A stretch of 64,000 bases of DNA, taken from positions 1 through 64,000 of the forward strand of contig JAAYAX010000014.1 of the NCBI GenBank assembly GCA_012719175.1, in the 5' to 3' direction. The notes beneath the pieces are model-generated. The model was not told the DNA's origin. It searched no databases and worked only from the letters and a program-made list of their open reading frames with translations. Positions 8,118 to 16,312 of this stretch are shown piece after piece. The position numbers and the translations under genes were made by a program. Within the stretch, counting starts at the first letter, position 1. Each line of letters begins with the position of its first letter. Origin of the DNA: Methanomassiliicoccus sp. (GTDB lineage Archaea; Thermoplasmatota; Thermoplasmata; Methanomassiliicoccales; Methanomassiliicoccaceae).

Positions 8118-9197
8118 ATGGAACAGAGTACCGTAGATGGTCTGCTGGCAAAGGCTTGGGACCAGGAGCATTTGACACATGATGACATAGTCAATCTTCT
8201 TTCAGTTAGGAACGAGAGAGATATCTCGATGCTTTTTGAAACAGCAAGGGAAATCAAGGAGAGGAATTTCGATAACAAGGTTTTCCTCTATGGTTTTGTT
8301 TACTTCTCCACCTACTGCCGCAATAATTGCTCATTTTGTTTTTACCGTCAATCCAACGACGACAGCGTTCGATATCGAAAGACCAAGGAAGAGATAATTT
8401 CATTGGCTGTCGCGTTAGAAGATGCGGGGGTCCACCTCATCGACCTGACGATGGGTGAAGATCCTAGATATCATGCCGGTTCGAAGCAGGCATTGTTGGA
8501 TGTCATTCAAGGCGTGAGCGATGAAGTTAGAACTCCCATCATGGCCTCTCCCGGAGTTATCCCCAAGGACCTCTTTAATGACATGAGAAACTCCGGTGTT
8601 GATTGGTTCGCATGCTATCAGGAGACTCATAATCAGGCTCTTTTCACCAGGCTTCGACCGGACCAAGACTATTATGAGAGGTACATGCAAAAGATTTGGG
8701 CAAGAAGGTCTGGACTGCTCACAGAAGAGGGGATAATGGTCGGTGTTGGTGAGAGCATAGATGATCGTGCCACATCAATAGAGGTTATGCTTCAAGAGGG
8801 GGTCCAGCAGGTACGGGCTATGACCTTCGTCCCCCAAAAGAACACTCCCATGGAGACCGTCCCTACTACAACATATCTTGATGAGCTCGTGACCATGGCA
8901 GTCATGAGGCTGGTCCATCAGGATAAGCTCATTCCCGCATCACTGGACATTCAGGGCGTAAGTGGACTCAAACCTCGACTAGATGCCGGGGCTAATGTGA
9001 TTACATCGATAATACCGCCGGAGAAAGGATTGGCTGGTGTAGCCCAGCATGTTTTGGAAATAGACACCGGGGAGAGATCACCTGGCAGCATGGGGAGGGC
9101 GTTGGGGAACTTAGACGTCGATATCGCTCCCTTGGCCGATTACAACCGTCTTATCGGAGAATGGAAGAATTCCATCGTACCTCAGGTGATCGCTTGA
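8118..9197 (+). CDS. pylB: Methylornithine synthase PylB (radical SAM)
   Basis: A 359-residue radical SAM enzyme that rearranges lysine to (3R)-3-methyl-D-ornithine, the first step of pyrrolysine synthesis. The cluster motif is C-R-N-N-C-S-F-C (CX3CX2C) near residues 62-69, in a TIM-barrel protein of normal length (M. barkeri PylB is about 350). A strong ribosome binding site, GGTGGAGG, lies at 8101-8108. It is 16 bases downstream of pylS and overlaps pylC by its stop codon, so pylB-C-D appear translationally coupled. The order pylS-B-C-D matches the conserved operon. Confidence 0.95.
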   Translation: MEQSTVDGLLAKAWDQEHLTHDDIVNLLSVRNERDISMLFETAREIKERNFDNKVFLYGFVYFSTYCRNNCSFCFYRQSNDDSVRYRKTKEEIISLAVALEDAGVHLIDLTMGEDPRYHAGSKQALLDVIQGVSDEVRTPIMASPGVIPKDLFNDMRNSGVDWFACYQETHNQALFTRLRPDQDYYERYMQKIWARRSGLLTEEGIMVGVGESIDDRATSIEVMLQEGVQQVRAMTFVPQKNTPMETVPTTTYLDELVTMAVMRLVHQDKLIPASLDIQGVSGLKPRLDAGANVITSIIPPEKGLAGVAQHVLEIDTGERSPGSMGRALGNLDVDIAPLADYNRLIGEWKNSIVPQVIA

Positions 9198-10366
9198 CCA
9201 AGATTGGCATAGTCGGGGGAATGTTGCAGGGGATGGAGGCGGTTTACCTAGCAAGGAAATCAGGGATGGATACGATGGTCATCGATATGAACGACCAGGC
9301 CCCGGCTCTATCCTTGGCAGATGAGGGATACGTCCTTGATGTATGTAGTAATGAAGAGGAGGCAAAACGCCTTCTTTGCACTTGTGATGCTGTCCTGCCA
9401 GCGAACGAGAACATCGAGACGCTGACCGCACTATGTAAGTTACTGAAAAAAATGGATATCCCCCTACTTTTCGATCTAGATGCGTATAAGATCTCATCAT
9501 CAAAATTGAGTTCTAACAAGCTGATGGAGGCCCTGAGCATACCAACCCCTCAGCCATGGCCTAAATCCGGTTTTCCCGTTGTAATTAAACCTTCAGGCCA
9601 GAGCGGCAGTACAGGAGTGGTAAAAGCCTATAACGAAAACCAGCTTGGAGATGGTATAAGGAAGATTGAGTCGCTCGATGACGAACCGATTATCCAGGAA
9701 TTCGTAGATGGGCCTAACATATCCATCGAAGTCATCGGGAATGGGGAAACGTTCGTTCCAGCGATTATGACCGAGGTCATTCTTGATGACAGATACGACT
9801 GCAAAATGGTCCGATGCCCCATGCAAGGAATAAGCAGGGAAGTGGAGCTTGATTTCTTGGAAAGCAGTCGTCGGCTTGCAGAGAGTGTTTCGCTACGAGG
9901 CATAATGGATGTAGAGGCAATCGTCAATGATAATGAGGCAAAAGTGTTGGAGATAGACGCTAGAATTCCGAGTCAAACCCCTGCGGCCATATACAACGCG
10001 ACGGGTGTGAACCTCATCGAACTATTAACCTATGCTCTGACAGATGGAGAGCTCGATGAGGTTATCCCACAACGGAGGGGAGCGTCCATATATGAGCACA
10101 TAGCGATCGATGGCAATACTATGAGGTCTTGCGGAGAGGGGGTCTTCTCCGAGGTACGTAAACCAAGGCTGATATCTGGTCTATTCGGTTCAGATGAGAT
10201 GGTGACAGATTTCGAGCATGGAAAGAGCAGTTGGCGAGCGACGATCATATGCAATTCCTCCACGCCAGAAGGTGCTTGGCAGAAACGTCAGAGATGTCTG
10301 AATAATATCATGAAGAGCGAGAACATTACTTATTATTTTGATCCTCAGCCGGAGGTTAGGGCGTGA
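9194..10366 (+). CDS. pylC: 3-methylornithyl-N6-L-lysine synthase PylC
   Basis: A 390-residue ATP-grasp ligase that joins methylornithine to the side-chain amine of lysine, the second step of Pyl synthesis. The N-terminal preATP domain begins TKIGIVGGMLQGMEAVYLA; the central ATP-grasp core includes FPVVIKPSGQSGSTGVVKA and IIQEFVDGPNISIEVIG; metal-binding residues lie around MDVEAIVNDNEAKVLEIDAR. The frame extends upstream to an ATG at 9161, but I chose the TTG at 9194, which overlaps the pylB TGA (TTGA) and follows AGGTGAT at the right spacing; the protein then begins as known PylC proteins do. It is slightly longer than the M. barkeri enzyme (about 363). Confidence 0.9.
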   Translation: MTKIGIVGGMLQGMEAVYLARKSGMDTMVIDMNDQAPALSLADEGYVLDVCSNEEEAKRLLCTCDAVLPANENIETLTALCKLLKKMDIPLLFDLDAYKISSSKLSSNKLMEALSIPTPQPWPKSGFPVVIKPSGQSGSTGVVKAYNENQLGDGIRKIESLDDEPIIQEFVDGPNISIEVIGNGETFVPAIMTEVILDDRYDCKMVRCPMQGISREVELDFLESSRRLAESVSLRGIMDVEAIVNDNEAKVLEIDARIPSQTPAAIYNATGVNLIELLTYALTDGELDEVIPQRRGASIYEHIAIDGNTMRSCGEGVFSEVRKPRLISGLFGSDEMVTDFEHGKSSWRATIICNSSTPEGAWQKRQRCLNNIMKSENITYYFDPQPEVRA

Positions 10367-11373
10367 CCCGTCTGACACCAGGTATGATCTATGATGTTCC
10401 AAACACCTTAGACCTTAGAGATCAAGAACTCAGACAAGCCATCGGCTTAGACTTAAGGGGATTGGCGATGAGAGTGTTCGATGTCGAACTCGATCTCAGC
10501 GCTTTCAGTGCCATTTGCGTACCTATCACTAGTGGCCAGGGAGTCACAAAAGGGTTCAGTGATTCCGTCTGTGCGATCGCTCGCCACATTGGATTGGATT
10601 GTCATGTAGAATCAAATACTGATGTGACTGGCATATGCGATGCCATAGGGAGCGGGGTTGACATCATCTTCATGGCTGACGACAACAATTTTGTTGCCCT
10701 CAATACTAGAGAGAGGAAGATCGTTAATAATGTGCATGCAACAGCATTGGGCTATTGTACCGCTCTAGAAGTGGCACTCGGAGGCCTGGAGAGTAAGGAT
10801 GTTCTGGTCATAGGGGCAGGCCGGCTGGGATGGTATTCGATCGAATTACTTCAGGCGAGAGGTGCCAATGTCACCGTGGTGGAGTCTAACATCAAACGTG
10901 CTGAAGAAGCCCAAAACCATTTTGGAGTTGTGATAAAAGGAATGGAAGATGGTGTGCGCTCATCATATGCCATTCTCAACGTCTCTCCGTCATTTATTCC
11001 TGGGGAGTTCATCAATGAAGGTTCAATTGTCTCCTCTCCGGGTATGCCCTATTCTTTCGATCCACTCGGCGAAAATAGAATCAGGACCCTCATTCACGAC
11101 CCACTTCAGATTGGTGTTTCTACGATGGCCGTTTGGAGTGCGGCCTATACTAGCATCCCTGGAATGGATCGATATTTGAATGAACCATGCATGGCCGACC
11201 TAGTGGATGGAAGTGATTTATCGCATAGGACTTTCACAACTTGCATTGGGACATCCTACCTTTCTGAGACTAAGGTGAGGACGAAATATGATGGAAGGAA
11301 ACCGGTGACTGTTAACGCAATTCCTGTTGATATGGGAAGGGGGCCCGATAATTCAATAAGGTCAATCTTCTAA
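10363..11373 (+). CDS. pylD: Pyrroline-forming dehydrogenase PylD with C-terminal extension
   Basis: Residues 1 to about 260 correspond to PylD, the NAD-dependent enzyme that oxidises L-lysine-N6-(3R)-3-methyl-D-ornithine so that the ring closes to give pyrrolysine. The dinucleotide motif is G151-A-G-R-L-G156, with FMADDNNFVA and the end-of-domain DPLQIGVSTM as in known PylD. Characterised PylD (about 259 residues) stops there; this protein continues for about 76 more residues, including DLSHRTFTTCIGTSYLS and NAIPVDMGRGPDNSIRS, which I do not recognise. Start: GTG at 10363 overlapping the pylC TGA (GTGA). The stop is TAA. The extension keeps coding-like codon use, so it looks selected, not read-through junk. 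Confidence 0.9.
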   Translation: MTRLTPGMIYDVPNTLDLRDQELRQAIGLDLRGLAMRVFDVELDLSAFSAICVPITSGQGVTKGFSDSVCAIARHIGLDCHVESNTDVTGICDAIGSGVDIIFMADDNNFVALNTRERKIVNNVHATALGYCTALEVALGGLESKDVLVIGAGRLGWYSIELLQARGANVTVVESNIKRAEEAQNHFGVVIKGMEDGVRSSYAILNVSPSFIPGEFINEGSIVSSPGMPYSFDPLGENRIRTLIHDPLQIGVSTMAVWSAAYTSIPGMDRYLNEPCMADLVDGSDLSHRTFTTCIGTSYLSETKVRTKYDGRKPVTVNAIPVDMGRGPDNSIRSIF

Positions 11374-11376
11374 AAA

Positions 11377-11451
11377 AAGGGAGGCGTGCTGGACTGTATT
11401 CTTTTCTCCCTTGAAGAATCGATTGTTACCTCCTCGGTCTGGCATGCCTCC
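11377..11451 (+). other. Competing hairpins just after pylD
   Basis: Directly after the pylD stop, AAGGGAG (11377-11383) can pair with CTCCCTT (11406-11412), while the overlapping GGAGGCGTGC (11380-11389) can pair over 10 bp, with one G-U pair, with GCATGCCTCC (11442-11451). The two pairings exclude each other. This may be a 3' processing or termination structure. Confidence 0.45.
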
Positions 11452-11519
11452 GCCGTTATCGAATCAGAGGCAATATTAATAATAATTGGATTTTGTAAAC
11501 CGATTAGACAAATTGACAC

Positions 11520-11581
11520 CTTAGGATGGAGTCTTGGGTTCCATTCTATCCCCTAAGAGTAATCGCATGGGGATTTTTTTT
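11520..11581 (+). terminator. Hairpin plus T8 tract, likely end of the pyl operon
   Basis: CTTAGG (11520-11525) pairs with CCTAAG (11552-11557), and inside it ATGGA (11526-11530) pairs with TCCAT (11540-11544). A run of eight Ts follows at 11574-11581. This is the first strong T-tract downstream of pylD on the plus strand. The convergent THUMP gene ends at 11613. Confidence 0.5.
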
Positions 11582-11612
11582 AAGTTACGTTAATGCGACA
11601 CCTGTTGAAAGG

Positions 11613-12161
11613 TCAACCGATCCTGGCGAGGCCGGTGTGTTTTCTTACTGCATTGATATCCAGGACCTCGTCCTCGTGTACCAGGCTAAAACCGGCGAGA
11701 TCCTCTATGATCTGTACCATGAGGACCACTTCCGCACCGTCCAGGTCCACCACTCCCCTGTGTACATGCTCGGCCATCATTCTCACGATGTCCTGGCCGG
11801 AGCCTCCCTGGTAGCGTCTCTTTTCGACCTCGATCCTCCACCGGTCATCATCCCCTATACGTTCTCCGAACGTCCTCGCCGCGCTTATCATGGACTCCGG
11901 CTCGGACCTCACCCACTCTTCGATAGGGATCCAACGGTGGGTGTGGCGGAAGACCTCAGGGAATCTCATGGCAAAGGCCCGCAGCCTACTTACCGCCTCC
12001 TTGCCATCACCCCTGATCCTGATCAGCAATAGACCGTCCACGGAGGATTCCATCATATCTTCAAGGATGAGATCGGCTTGCCGCACCCGCTCCGCCACCT
12101 CCTCCTCCGCCCTAAGCTTCTCATTATGATGGAAGGTCACCAGAACATTGTAGTCTTGCAT
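11613..12161 (-). CDS. THUMP-domain protein (TAN1-like RNA-binding)
   Basis: A 182-residue protein with the alpha/beta pattern of a THUMP domain, an RNA-binding module of tRNA modification enzymes. It begins YNVLVTFHHNEKLRAEEEVA; the region VDGLLLIRIRGDGKEAVSRL then RTFGERIGDDDRWRIEVEKR contains the KRRYQGGSG stretch typical of THUMP, and the GMVxLDGAEVVLMVQIIED-like strand follows. Archaeal proteins of this size are homologous to yeast Tan1, needed for N4-acetylcytidine at position 12 of tRNA. No catalytic domain is present, so it probably assists a partner acetyltransferase. It diverges from a GNAT gene across a 64-base gap; whether they are partners is inference only. Confidence 0.72.
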   Translation of the reverse strand: MQDYNVLVTFHHNEKLRAEEEVAERVRQADLILEDMMESSVDGLLLIRIRGDGKEAVSRLRAFAMRFPEVFRHTHRWIPIEEWVRSEPESMISAARTFGERIGDDDRWRIEVEKRRYQGGSGQDIVRMMAEHVHRGVVDLDGAEVVLMVQIIEDLAGFSLVHEDEVLDINAVRKHTGLARIG

Positions 12162-12225
12162 GAAATGCCCTTATTTCATTGGTTCCCAAATTAAATAATC
12201 CTATCGCGATGGGGGCGAGTTCGGA

Positions 12226-12705
12226 ATGGTCATTGGTAGTGACAAGTTTCAATATCGAAAGATGGTGCCCGAGGATGTCATCATGGTCCACGCCCTGTTG
12301 CGGAGGACCATCATGTCGAGCTATAAGGAGGCCTATTCGGCCGGTGCCGTGGAGTTCTTCATGAGGCACCATGATGTCGCCAGCATCAACAGGCACGTGC
12401 ATGAAGGCCATTGCATCGTAGCTGCCTGTGATGGCGTCATCGCAGGCGTAGGCGAGCTGCTGGGTAATGAGATAAGAATGGTCTTTGTGGATCCCTCCCT
12501 AAAAAGGATGGGAATAGGGCGTGGCCTGATGATGAGGCTTGAGGAACAGGCCAGGAAATGTGGCATGAGAGAGATCGTGCTGGACTCATCGGTCGTGGCG
12601 GTGGGATTCTATCAGCACCTCGGCTACGAGGTGGTCAAGGAGACGTCCCTGGACCTGGGCGAAGACGACCTTCTACCTTACCTCATCATGAGGCGCGGGC
12701 TCTAA
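12226..12705 (+). CDS. GNAT-family N-acetyltransferase
   Basis: A 159-residue GNAT protein that transfers an acetyl group from acetyl-CoA. The acetyl-CoA binding motif V-D-P-S-L-K-R-M-G-I-G-R-G-L-M lies near residues 87-101, followed by LDSSVVAVGFYQHLGYEVVK, the usual C-terminal strand-helix. The substrate is unknown. The start at 12226 (ATGGTCATTGG) gives a normal family length. It diverges from the THUMP gene, and the intervening AATTAAATAAT could serve as a TATA element for either direction. Confidence 0.8.
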   Translation: MVIGSDKFQYRKMVPEDVIMVHALLRRTIMSSYKEAYSAGAVEFFMRHHDVASINRHVHEGHCIVAACDGVIAGVGELLGNEIRMVFVDPSLKRMGIGRGLMMRLEEQARKCGMREIVLDSSVVAVGFYQHLGYEVVKETSLDLGEDDLLPYLIMRRGL

Positions 12706-12712
12706 GGACGGA

Positions 12713-13963
12713 TCACTTCAGGTCCATCTCCATTATCCTGTAAAGTCCCGCCCCTGATAGCGTCAGGAGTATGGACAGCAGGGCGACCTCCCAGTTGAAC
12801 TGGGTGAGCATGGCCACGGAGGTCAATGACCCCACTACTGCCGACAGGACGTAAGCTCTACCTATGCTCTTGCTTCCCCGGGACAGCTGGATCACCGACA
12901 GGTTGACCGCCAGGAACACCATGAATATCGTGAAATTGGACACATTGGCCGTGAGCTCGATACCGCCCAGGAAGCAGAAGGCCACCGATGCTAAGGTGGT
13001 CAGGACGATGGCCATTAGAGGTGTGCCTGTGCTTGGCTGTATGCGCGACAGCAGCTTCGGGAGAGCGGCGCGCGTGGACATCCCATAGGCTATCCGGGAG
13101 GAGGCTATCAGGATGATCAGCACTGTGTTCGCAGTGGCCACTAGGGCGATGATCGTCAACAGTGCGTAGGCCTCCTGACCTGAGGCTTGAAGGGCGACGT
13201 CCGCGAGCGGGGAGGAGGATGCCGCCAGTTGATCGTAGGGGACGATGCTGACCACTGAAATGGCCACCAGGACGTATAGCACAGCGGTGATCGCCAGGGA
13301 GATCATTAGGGCCCGAGGTATGGTCCTCTCGGCGTCCTTGGTCTCATCCCCGATCTTGACAAGGCCCTCGAACCCTATGAACGCGAAGAATATGACCCCC
13401 ACAGCGCCCACCACCCCTTCCAGTCCAAAGGGGGACTGGGTGTAGTCCACCGTTCCCAGGTAGCCGACGCCCAGGAATATGACAATGAGGACGCCGATCG
13501 TCTCAATGACGGTCATGATGGCGTTCAGGATCAAGGACTCCTTTATGCCGGCATAGTTGATGATCGCCAGGACCACGATGAGAGCGCTTGCCCCTAACGC
13601 AACGGGTATGTCCAATATAGAGGACAGGTAGCCACCGAAGCCCTGGGCCACGGTCGCCGCCGAGATTATGCTTGATATCAGTACCAACCAGCCAACGACG
13701 AAGGCCCAGAACTTGGACCGAAAGGCGTTCTCCACATAGACGTACTCGGCTCCGCTAGAGGGGTAGATGGAGGACAGCTTGGCATAGCTGAGGCCGCTGA
13801 AGGCTGCGATCACTGCGGCCAGGGCGAAGGACAGCCATACCAAGTTCCCTGCCTTTCCGGTGGCCACACCGATGAGGGCGTATATGCCCGCACCCAGAAT
13901 GGTGCCCACTCCGTAGGCCACCGCCCACCAAAGTCCCACCTCTCTTCTGAGTCCATCGGCCAC
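12713..13963 (-). CDS. APC-family amino acid permease
   Basis: A 416-residue membrane protein with about 12 membrane segments. The first helix carries the glycine-rich substrate motif GVGTILGAGIYALIGV characteristic of amino acid permeases of the APC superfamily, and FFAFIGFEGLVKIGDETKDA matches the conserved helix 6 and following loop. It is convergent with the GNAT gene (7-base gap) and unrelated in sequence detail to the mtt-operon permease. Substrate cannot be predicted. Composition is high GC like the core genome. Confidence 0.82.
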   Translation of the reverse strand: MADGLRREVGLWWAVAYGVGTILGAGIYALIGVATGKAGNLVWLSFALAAVIAAFSGLSYAKLSSIYPSSGAEYVYVENAFRSKFWAFVVGWLVLISSIISAATVAQGFGGYLSSILDIPVALGASALIVVLAIINYAGIKESLILNAIMTVIETIGVLIVIFLGVGYLGTVDYTQSPFGLEGVVGAVGVIFFAFIGFEGLVKIGDETKDAERTIPRALMISLAITAVLYVLVAISVVSIVPYDQLAASSSPLADVALQASGQEAYALLTIIALVATANTVLIILIASSRIAYGMSTRAALPKLLSRIQPSTGTPLMAIVLTTLASVAFCFLGGIELTANVSNFTIFMVFLAVNLSVIQLSRGSKSIGRAYVLSAVVGSLTSVAMLTQFNWEVALLSILLTLSGAGLYRIMEMDLK

Positions 13964-14040
13964 GATGGGTAATGGGCGAGGTAGATATGCATATTTGTTC
14001 TACGTAGGTTTTATTCGGCCGTTAATCGCTATTGATCCTC

Positions 14041-14598
14041 ATGGTCCAAGATCAGCGACCCATGCCCGATCGGGGGCTCGGATGGGGGAGATATGTTAGT
14101 AAGGAGGCGGACAGAGATAGGCTGGGTCTGCTAGAGAGGCTGGGGAACGTTCTTGTCCCCATCATAACGGTGGCTGTGGCCCTGATGTTCTTGGACGTGC
14201 AGGCCAAGGACCTGGGCTTCTTCACATCCGGTTTCGGAACCGTAGAGCAGCTCGCGTTCTACGGCTCCCTGCTGTTCGGTATGGTGCCTAGCTTGGTCCG
14301 TGCGATCATTGGCAGAAGGAACCTGGGGCGCCTCATGGACATCATCAGCTCTGTGGTCTTCATCACCGCAGGCTCCTATCTTCTGACGGTCTTCCCCTTT
14401 GACTTCCCTCACCTATGGGAATACCTGCCCACTGCCCTCGAGGCCATCTTGTCGTGGATAAGCAATGATATGATGAAGATCTTCCTCACCATAGCCATTG
14501 TCATTACCGCCATCAGTACGGTTTACAACATCATCATGTACTGGAAGGTCCGCCGGGAGCTGAGGTCGAGAGAGAGGGATATGACTCCCCCTGCATGA
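14041..14598 (+). CDS. Hypothetical membrane protein
   Basis: A 185-residue protein with four likely membrane segments: near VLVPIITVAVALMFLDV, VEQLAFYGSLLFGMVPSL, ISSVVFITAGSYLLTVF and IFLTIAIVITAISTVYNI. The N-terminus is polar and charged, the C-terminus basic (RRELRSRERD). I do not recognise the family. The frame allows a TTG at 14032, but the ATG at 14041 is preferred. It diverges from the permease and converges on hgcB with a 19-base gap. Confidence 0.65.
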   Translation: MVQDQRPMPDRGLGWGRYVSKEADRDRLGLLERLGNVLVPIITVAVALMFLDVQAKDLGFFTSGFGTVEQLAFYGSLLFGMVPSLVRAIIGRRNLGRLMDIISSVVFITAGSYLLTVFPFDFPHLWEYLPTALEAILSWISNDMMKIFLTIAIVITAISTVYNIIMYWKVRRELRSRERDMTPPA

Positions 14599-14617
14599 AC
14601 GCCGTTCAGGTCATGAT

Positions 14618-14938
14618 CTAACGCCCGCAGCACTCTGGTCCGCAGGTGACCTCCTTGCTACCGGTCAGGGCGGCCTTGATCATGGCAGATGCGCAGCCCA
14701 CCCCGGAATCGACGGATATCGCGGCCACGGGGCAGTTGACCTGACAGGCCCCGCACTCCATGCATCTCTCCGGGGCGATCATCTTCGCCCGGGCCTCGGA
14801 GGGGGCGAACACCCCATGCGGGCATACCTCGTAGCAGCGGCCGCAGTTGATGCACCTGCCGGGATAGAACCTCAGCGTATTTATGGCGTTATCCTCGGCC
14901 TCCTTTGTTCCCATTATCAGCGGTATCTCCATCATCAT
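14618..14938 (-). CDS. hgcB: HgcB, ferredoxin of mercury methylation
   Basis: A 106-residue protein with two 4Fe-4S motifs: C29-C32-C35-C39 and C59-C62-C65-C69. It has the conserved extra cysteine C82 in VGCASA and a C-terminal cysteine group C99, C103, C104 (CGPECCGR), all diagnostic of HgcB, which reduces the corrinoid of HgcA and handles Hg(II). The frame is open further upstream into hgcA, but I chose the ATG at 14938 because it overlaps the hgcA stop (ATGA) and yields the family length; two more ATGs follow immediately. The gene ends in TAG with a TGA three codons later, so Pyl decoding would add only four residues. Confidence 0.93.
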   Translation of the reverse strand: MMMEIPLIMGTKEAEDNAINTLRFYPGRCINCGRCYEVCPHGVFAPSEARAKMIAPERCMECGACQVNCPVAAISVDSGVGCASAMIKAALTGSKEVTCGPECCGR

Positions 14939-15915
14939 AACCAACCCCAGTACATTGCCCCCGAAATCGAAAGCATCGACAGCCCAACTATCAGCATTGC
15001 CACCATGACCGGGACCCAACGAAATATCTCCTTCTTCACTCCCGTCCTCGAAGTATAGGTGGTACATCCCGTGAAGTTCAGGGCCATGTAGCCGACCACA
15101 GGCGACATGATCAGCAGAAGGGCCAATATCAGTAAGGCCAGGGCCAGGGCGTTGACGCTGCCATCATACGCCAACCAGGCGATGAACGGGAGCGAGAGCA
15201 GCGCCCCCAGGATCAGGCCTTTGGAGGAGAGATCCCGCGTCGGGAGGTGAGGAAGGAGGAGAGGGAAGAGCACGGTCCCTCCCAGCACCGCAACCACCGC
15301 TACCAGGACCCCCAAGATACCGGCGATGAAGAATAGAATGATCGATAGTGGGATCAGATATTTCAGGGACAATTTGACCTCCACGAGAGTTAACACCGCC
15401 CGGTCTCGCCACGGGAACGTGACCCTCCTCATCTCCGGGCTTGCCTTCCCCTCACGCATGTACTCCTGGAGATCGCTCGCCCTGATGGGTCCGTAGGACA
15501 CCGAGAAGCCAGTGCTCTTCTTTACTTGGTGAGCGGCCACGCCCGGAGCTCCCAGCTGCGGGAGGATCAGTTGTCGATGCTCCACCACCCTCTCCAGGCC
15601 TGTGACCTGTATACGGTGAACGAGCTCCTCCGTTCCAAATGTACCTTTTCCAGCCGCGCACCATACGTTCACGCCCTTGGTGTCGAGGACCAGGATGTAG
15701 CAGTCCGTTCCTGCGAGCGAGGAACGGAGAGCATTGAAGCTTAAGGTGTAATTGGCCGAGACCAGGACCGGAGACCTCTGGTCCGGCGTGCCCAGGCTGT
15801 AGAGGCCTGGAACCACCTTGTGACCCATCCTGTTAAGGCCCAGCCTGGCCTGGAGATGGTCGATGCGATCATGGGCGGTGAGGTTTGAGGTAGTGCCGAT
15901 TATCTGTTCGTTCAT
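14935..15915 (-). CDS. hgcA: HgcA, mercury-methylating corrinoid protein
   Basis: A 326-residue protein with a soluble corrinoid-binding domain (residues 1 to about 180) and a membrane domain. The signature N83-V-W-C86-A-A-G-K90 matches the cap-helix motif N(V/I)WCA(A/G)GK, in which the cysteine is the unusual lower ligand of cobalt; it is found in HgcA and related to the CFeSP family. Five membrane helices follow, with the conserved NFTGCTTYTSRTGVKKE segment between the last two. HgcA transfers a methyl group to inorganic mercury. The operon is hgcC-hgcA-hgcB; GAGGTG precedes the ATG. Members of this order are known to carry hgcAB and at least one methylates mercury. Confidence 0.95.
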   Translation of the reverse strand: MNEQIIGTTSNLTAHDRIDHLQARLGLNRMGHKVVPGLYSLGTPDQRSPVLVSANYTLSFNALRSSLAGTDCYILVLDTKGVNVWCAAGKGTFGTEELVHRIQVTGLERVVEHRQLILPQLGAPGVAAHQVKKSTGFSVSYGPIRASDLQEYMREGKASPEMRRVTFPWRDRAVLTLVEVKLSLKYLIPLSIILFFIAGILGVLVAVVAVLGGTVLFPLLLPHLPTRDLSSKGLILGALLSLPFIAWLAYDGSVNALALALLILALLLIMSPVVGYMALNFTGCTTYTSRTGVKKEIFRWVPVMVAMLIVGLSMLSISGAMYWGWL

Positions 15916-15924
15916 GAGAGCACC

Positions 15925-16200
15925 TCATTCGTCTCCTGAGTCCTGGAACAGGTCACCAAAACGGTCCTTCACCACGCTGGAGACCTCTTCGTTCTTGATG
16001 AGATATATGCAGCAGACCTTTCCGTCCCTCTCCCGGGTCACCACCGAGAGCTTATCACCTGGGGCCAATCCCGCCTTCTTCCTGATCTCCTTGGGGAGCA
16101 CCATCTGCCCTCTATCGTCTATCGTCACTATGGCTGCGACCATGACCTCACTCCTGCTCGAAGCCTCGCAGCATTTCTCCTTCCTACGCCCCTTGATCAT
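15925..16200 (-). CDS. HgcAB-associated AbrB/SpoVT-type protein (HgcC)
   Basis: A 91-residue protein with a swapped-hairpin AbrB-type DNA-binding fold: VAAIVTIDDRGQMVLPKEIR followed by KKAGLAPGDKLSVV. It has two cysteine pairs, CC at 10-11 and 63-64 (VCCIYLI), which is how the family that accompanies hgcAB in many genomes is recognised. The frame continues upstream, but the ATG at 16200 is used because the upstream part has no family features and runs into the control region. It is 9 bases before hgcA and heads the operon. It may be a metal- or redox-responsive regulator of the locus; the pairs of cysteines would suit Hg or Fe-S binding, but this is inference. Confidence 0.8.
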   Translation of the reverse strand: MIKGRRKEKCCEASSRSEVMVAAIVTIDDRGQMVLPKEIRKKAGLAPGDKLSVVTRERDGKVCCIYLIKNEEVSSVVKDRFGDLFQDSGDE

Positions 16201-16312
16201 ATGGCTATCACAACATCGATAATGTATATGAATTTTCTGAATATTCTGAATTCTATGAAAAATCATGCTCAATGGTAAAGGATAACATGCATATTCGCCA
16301 TGCTGAACGTTC
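16201..16312. promoter_or_regulatory. Divergent hgc control region with tandem 9-base repeats
   Basis: Between hgcC and the divergent regulator lies AT-rich DNA with TTCTGAAT at 16235-16242 and again at 16244-16251 (9-base period), overlapping the palindromes GAATATTC (16239-16246) and GAATTC (16248-16253). TATA-like ATGTATATGAA lies at about 16222-16232. The repeat is a candidate operator for the flanking regulator or for HgcC itself. Confidence 0.5.
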
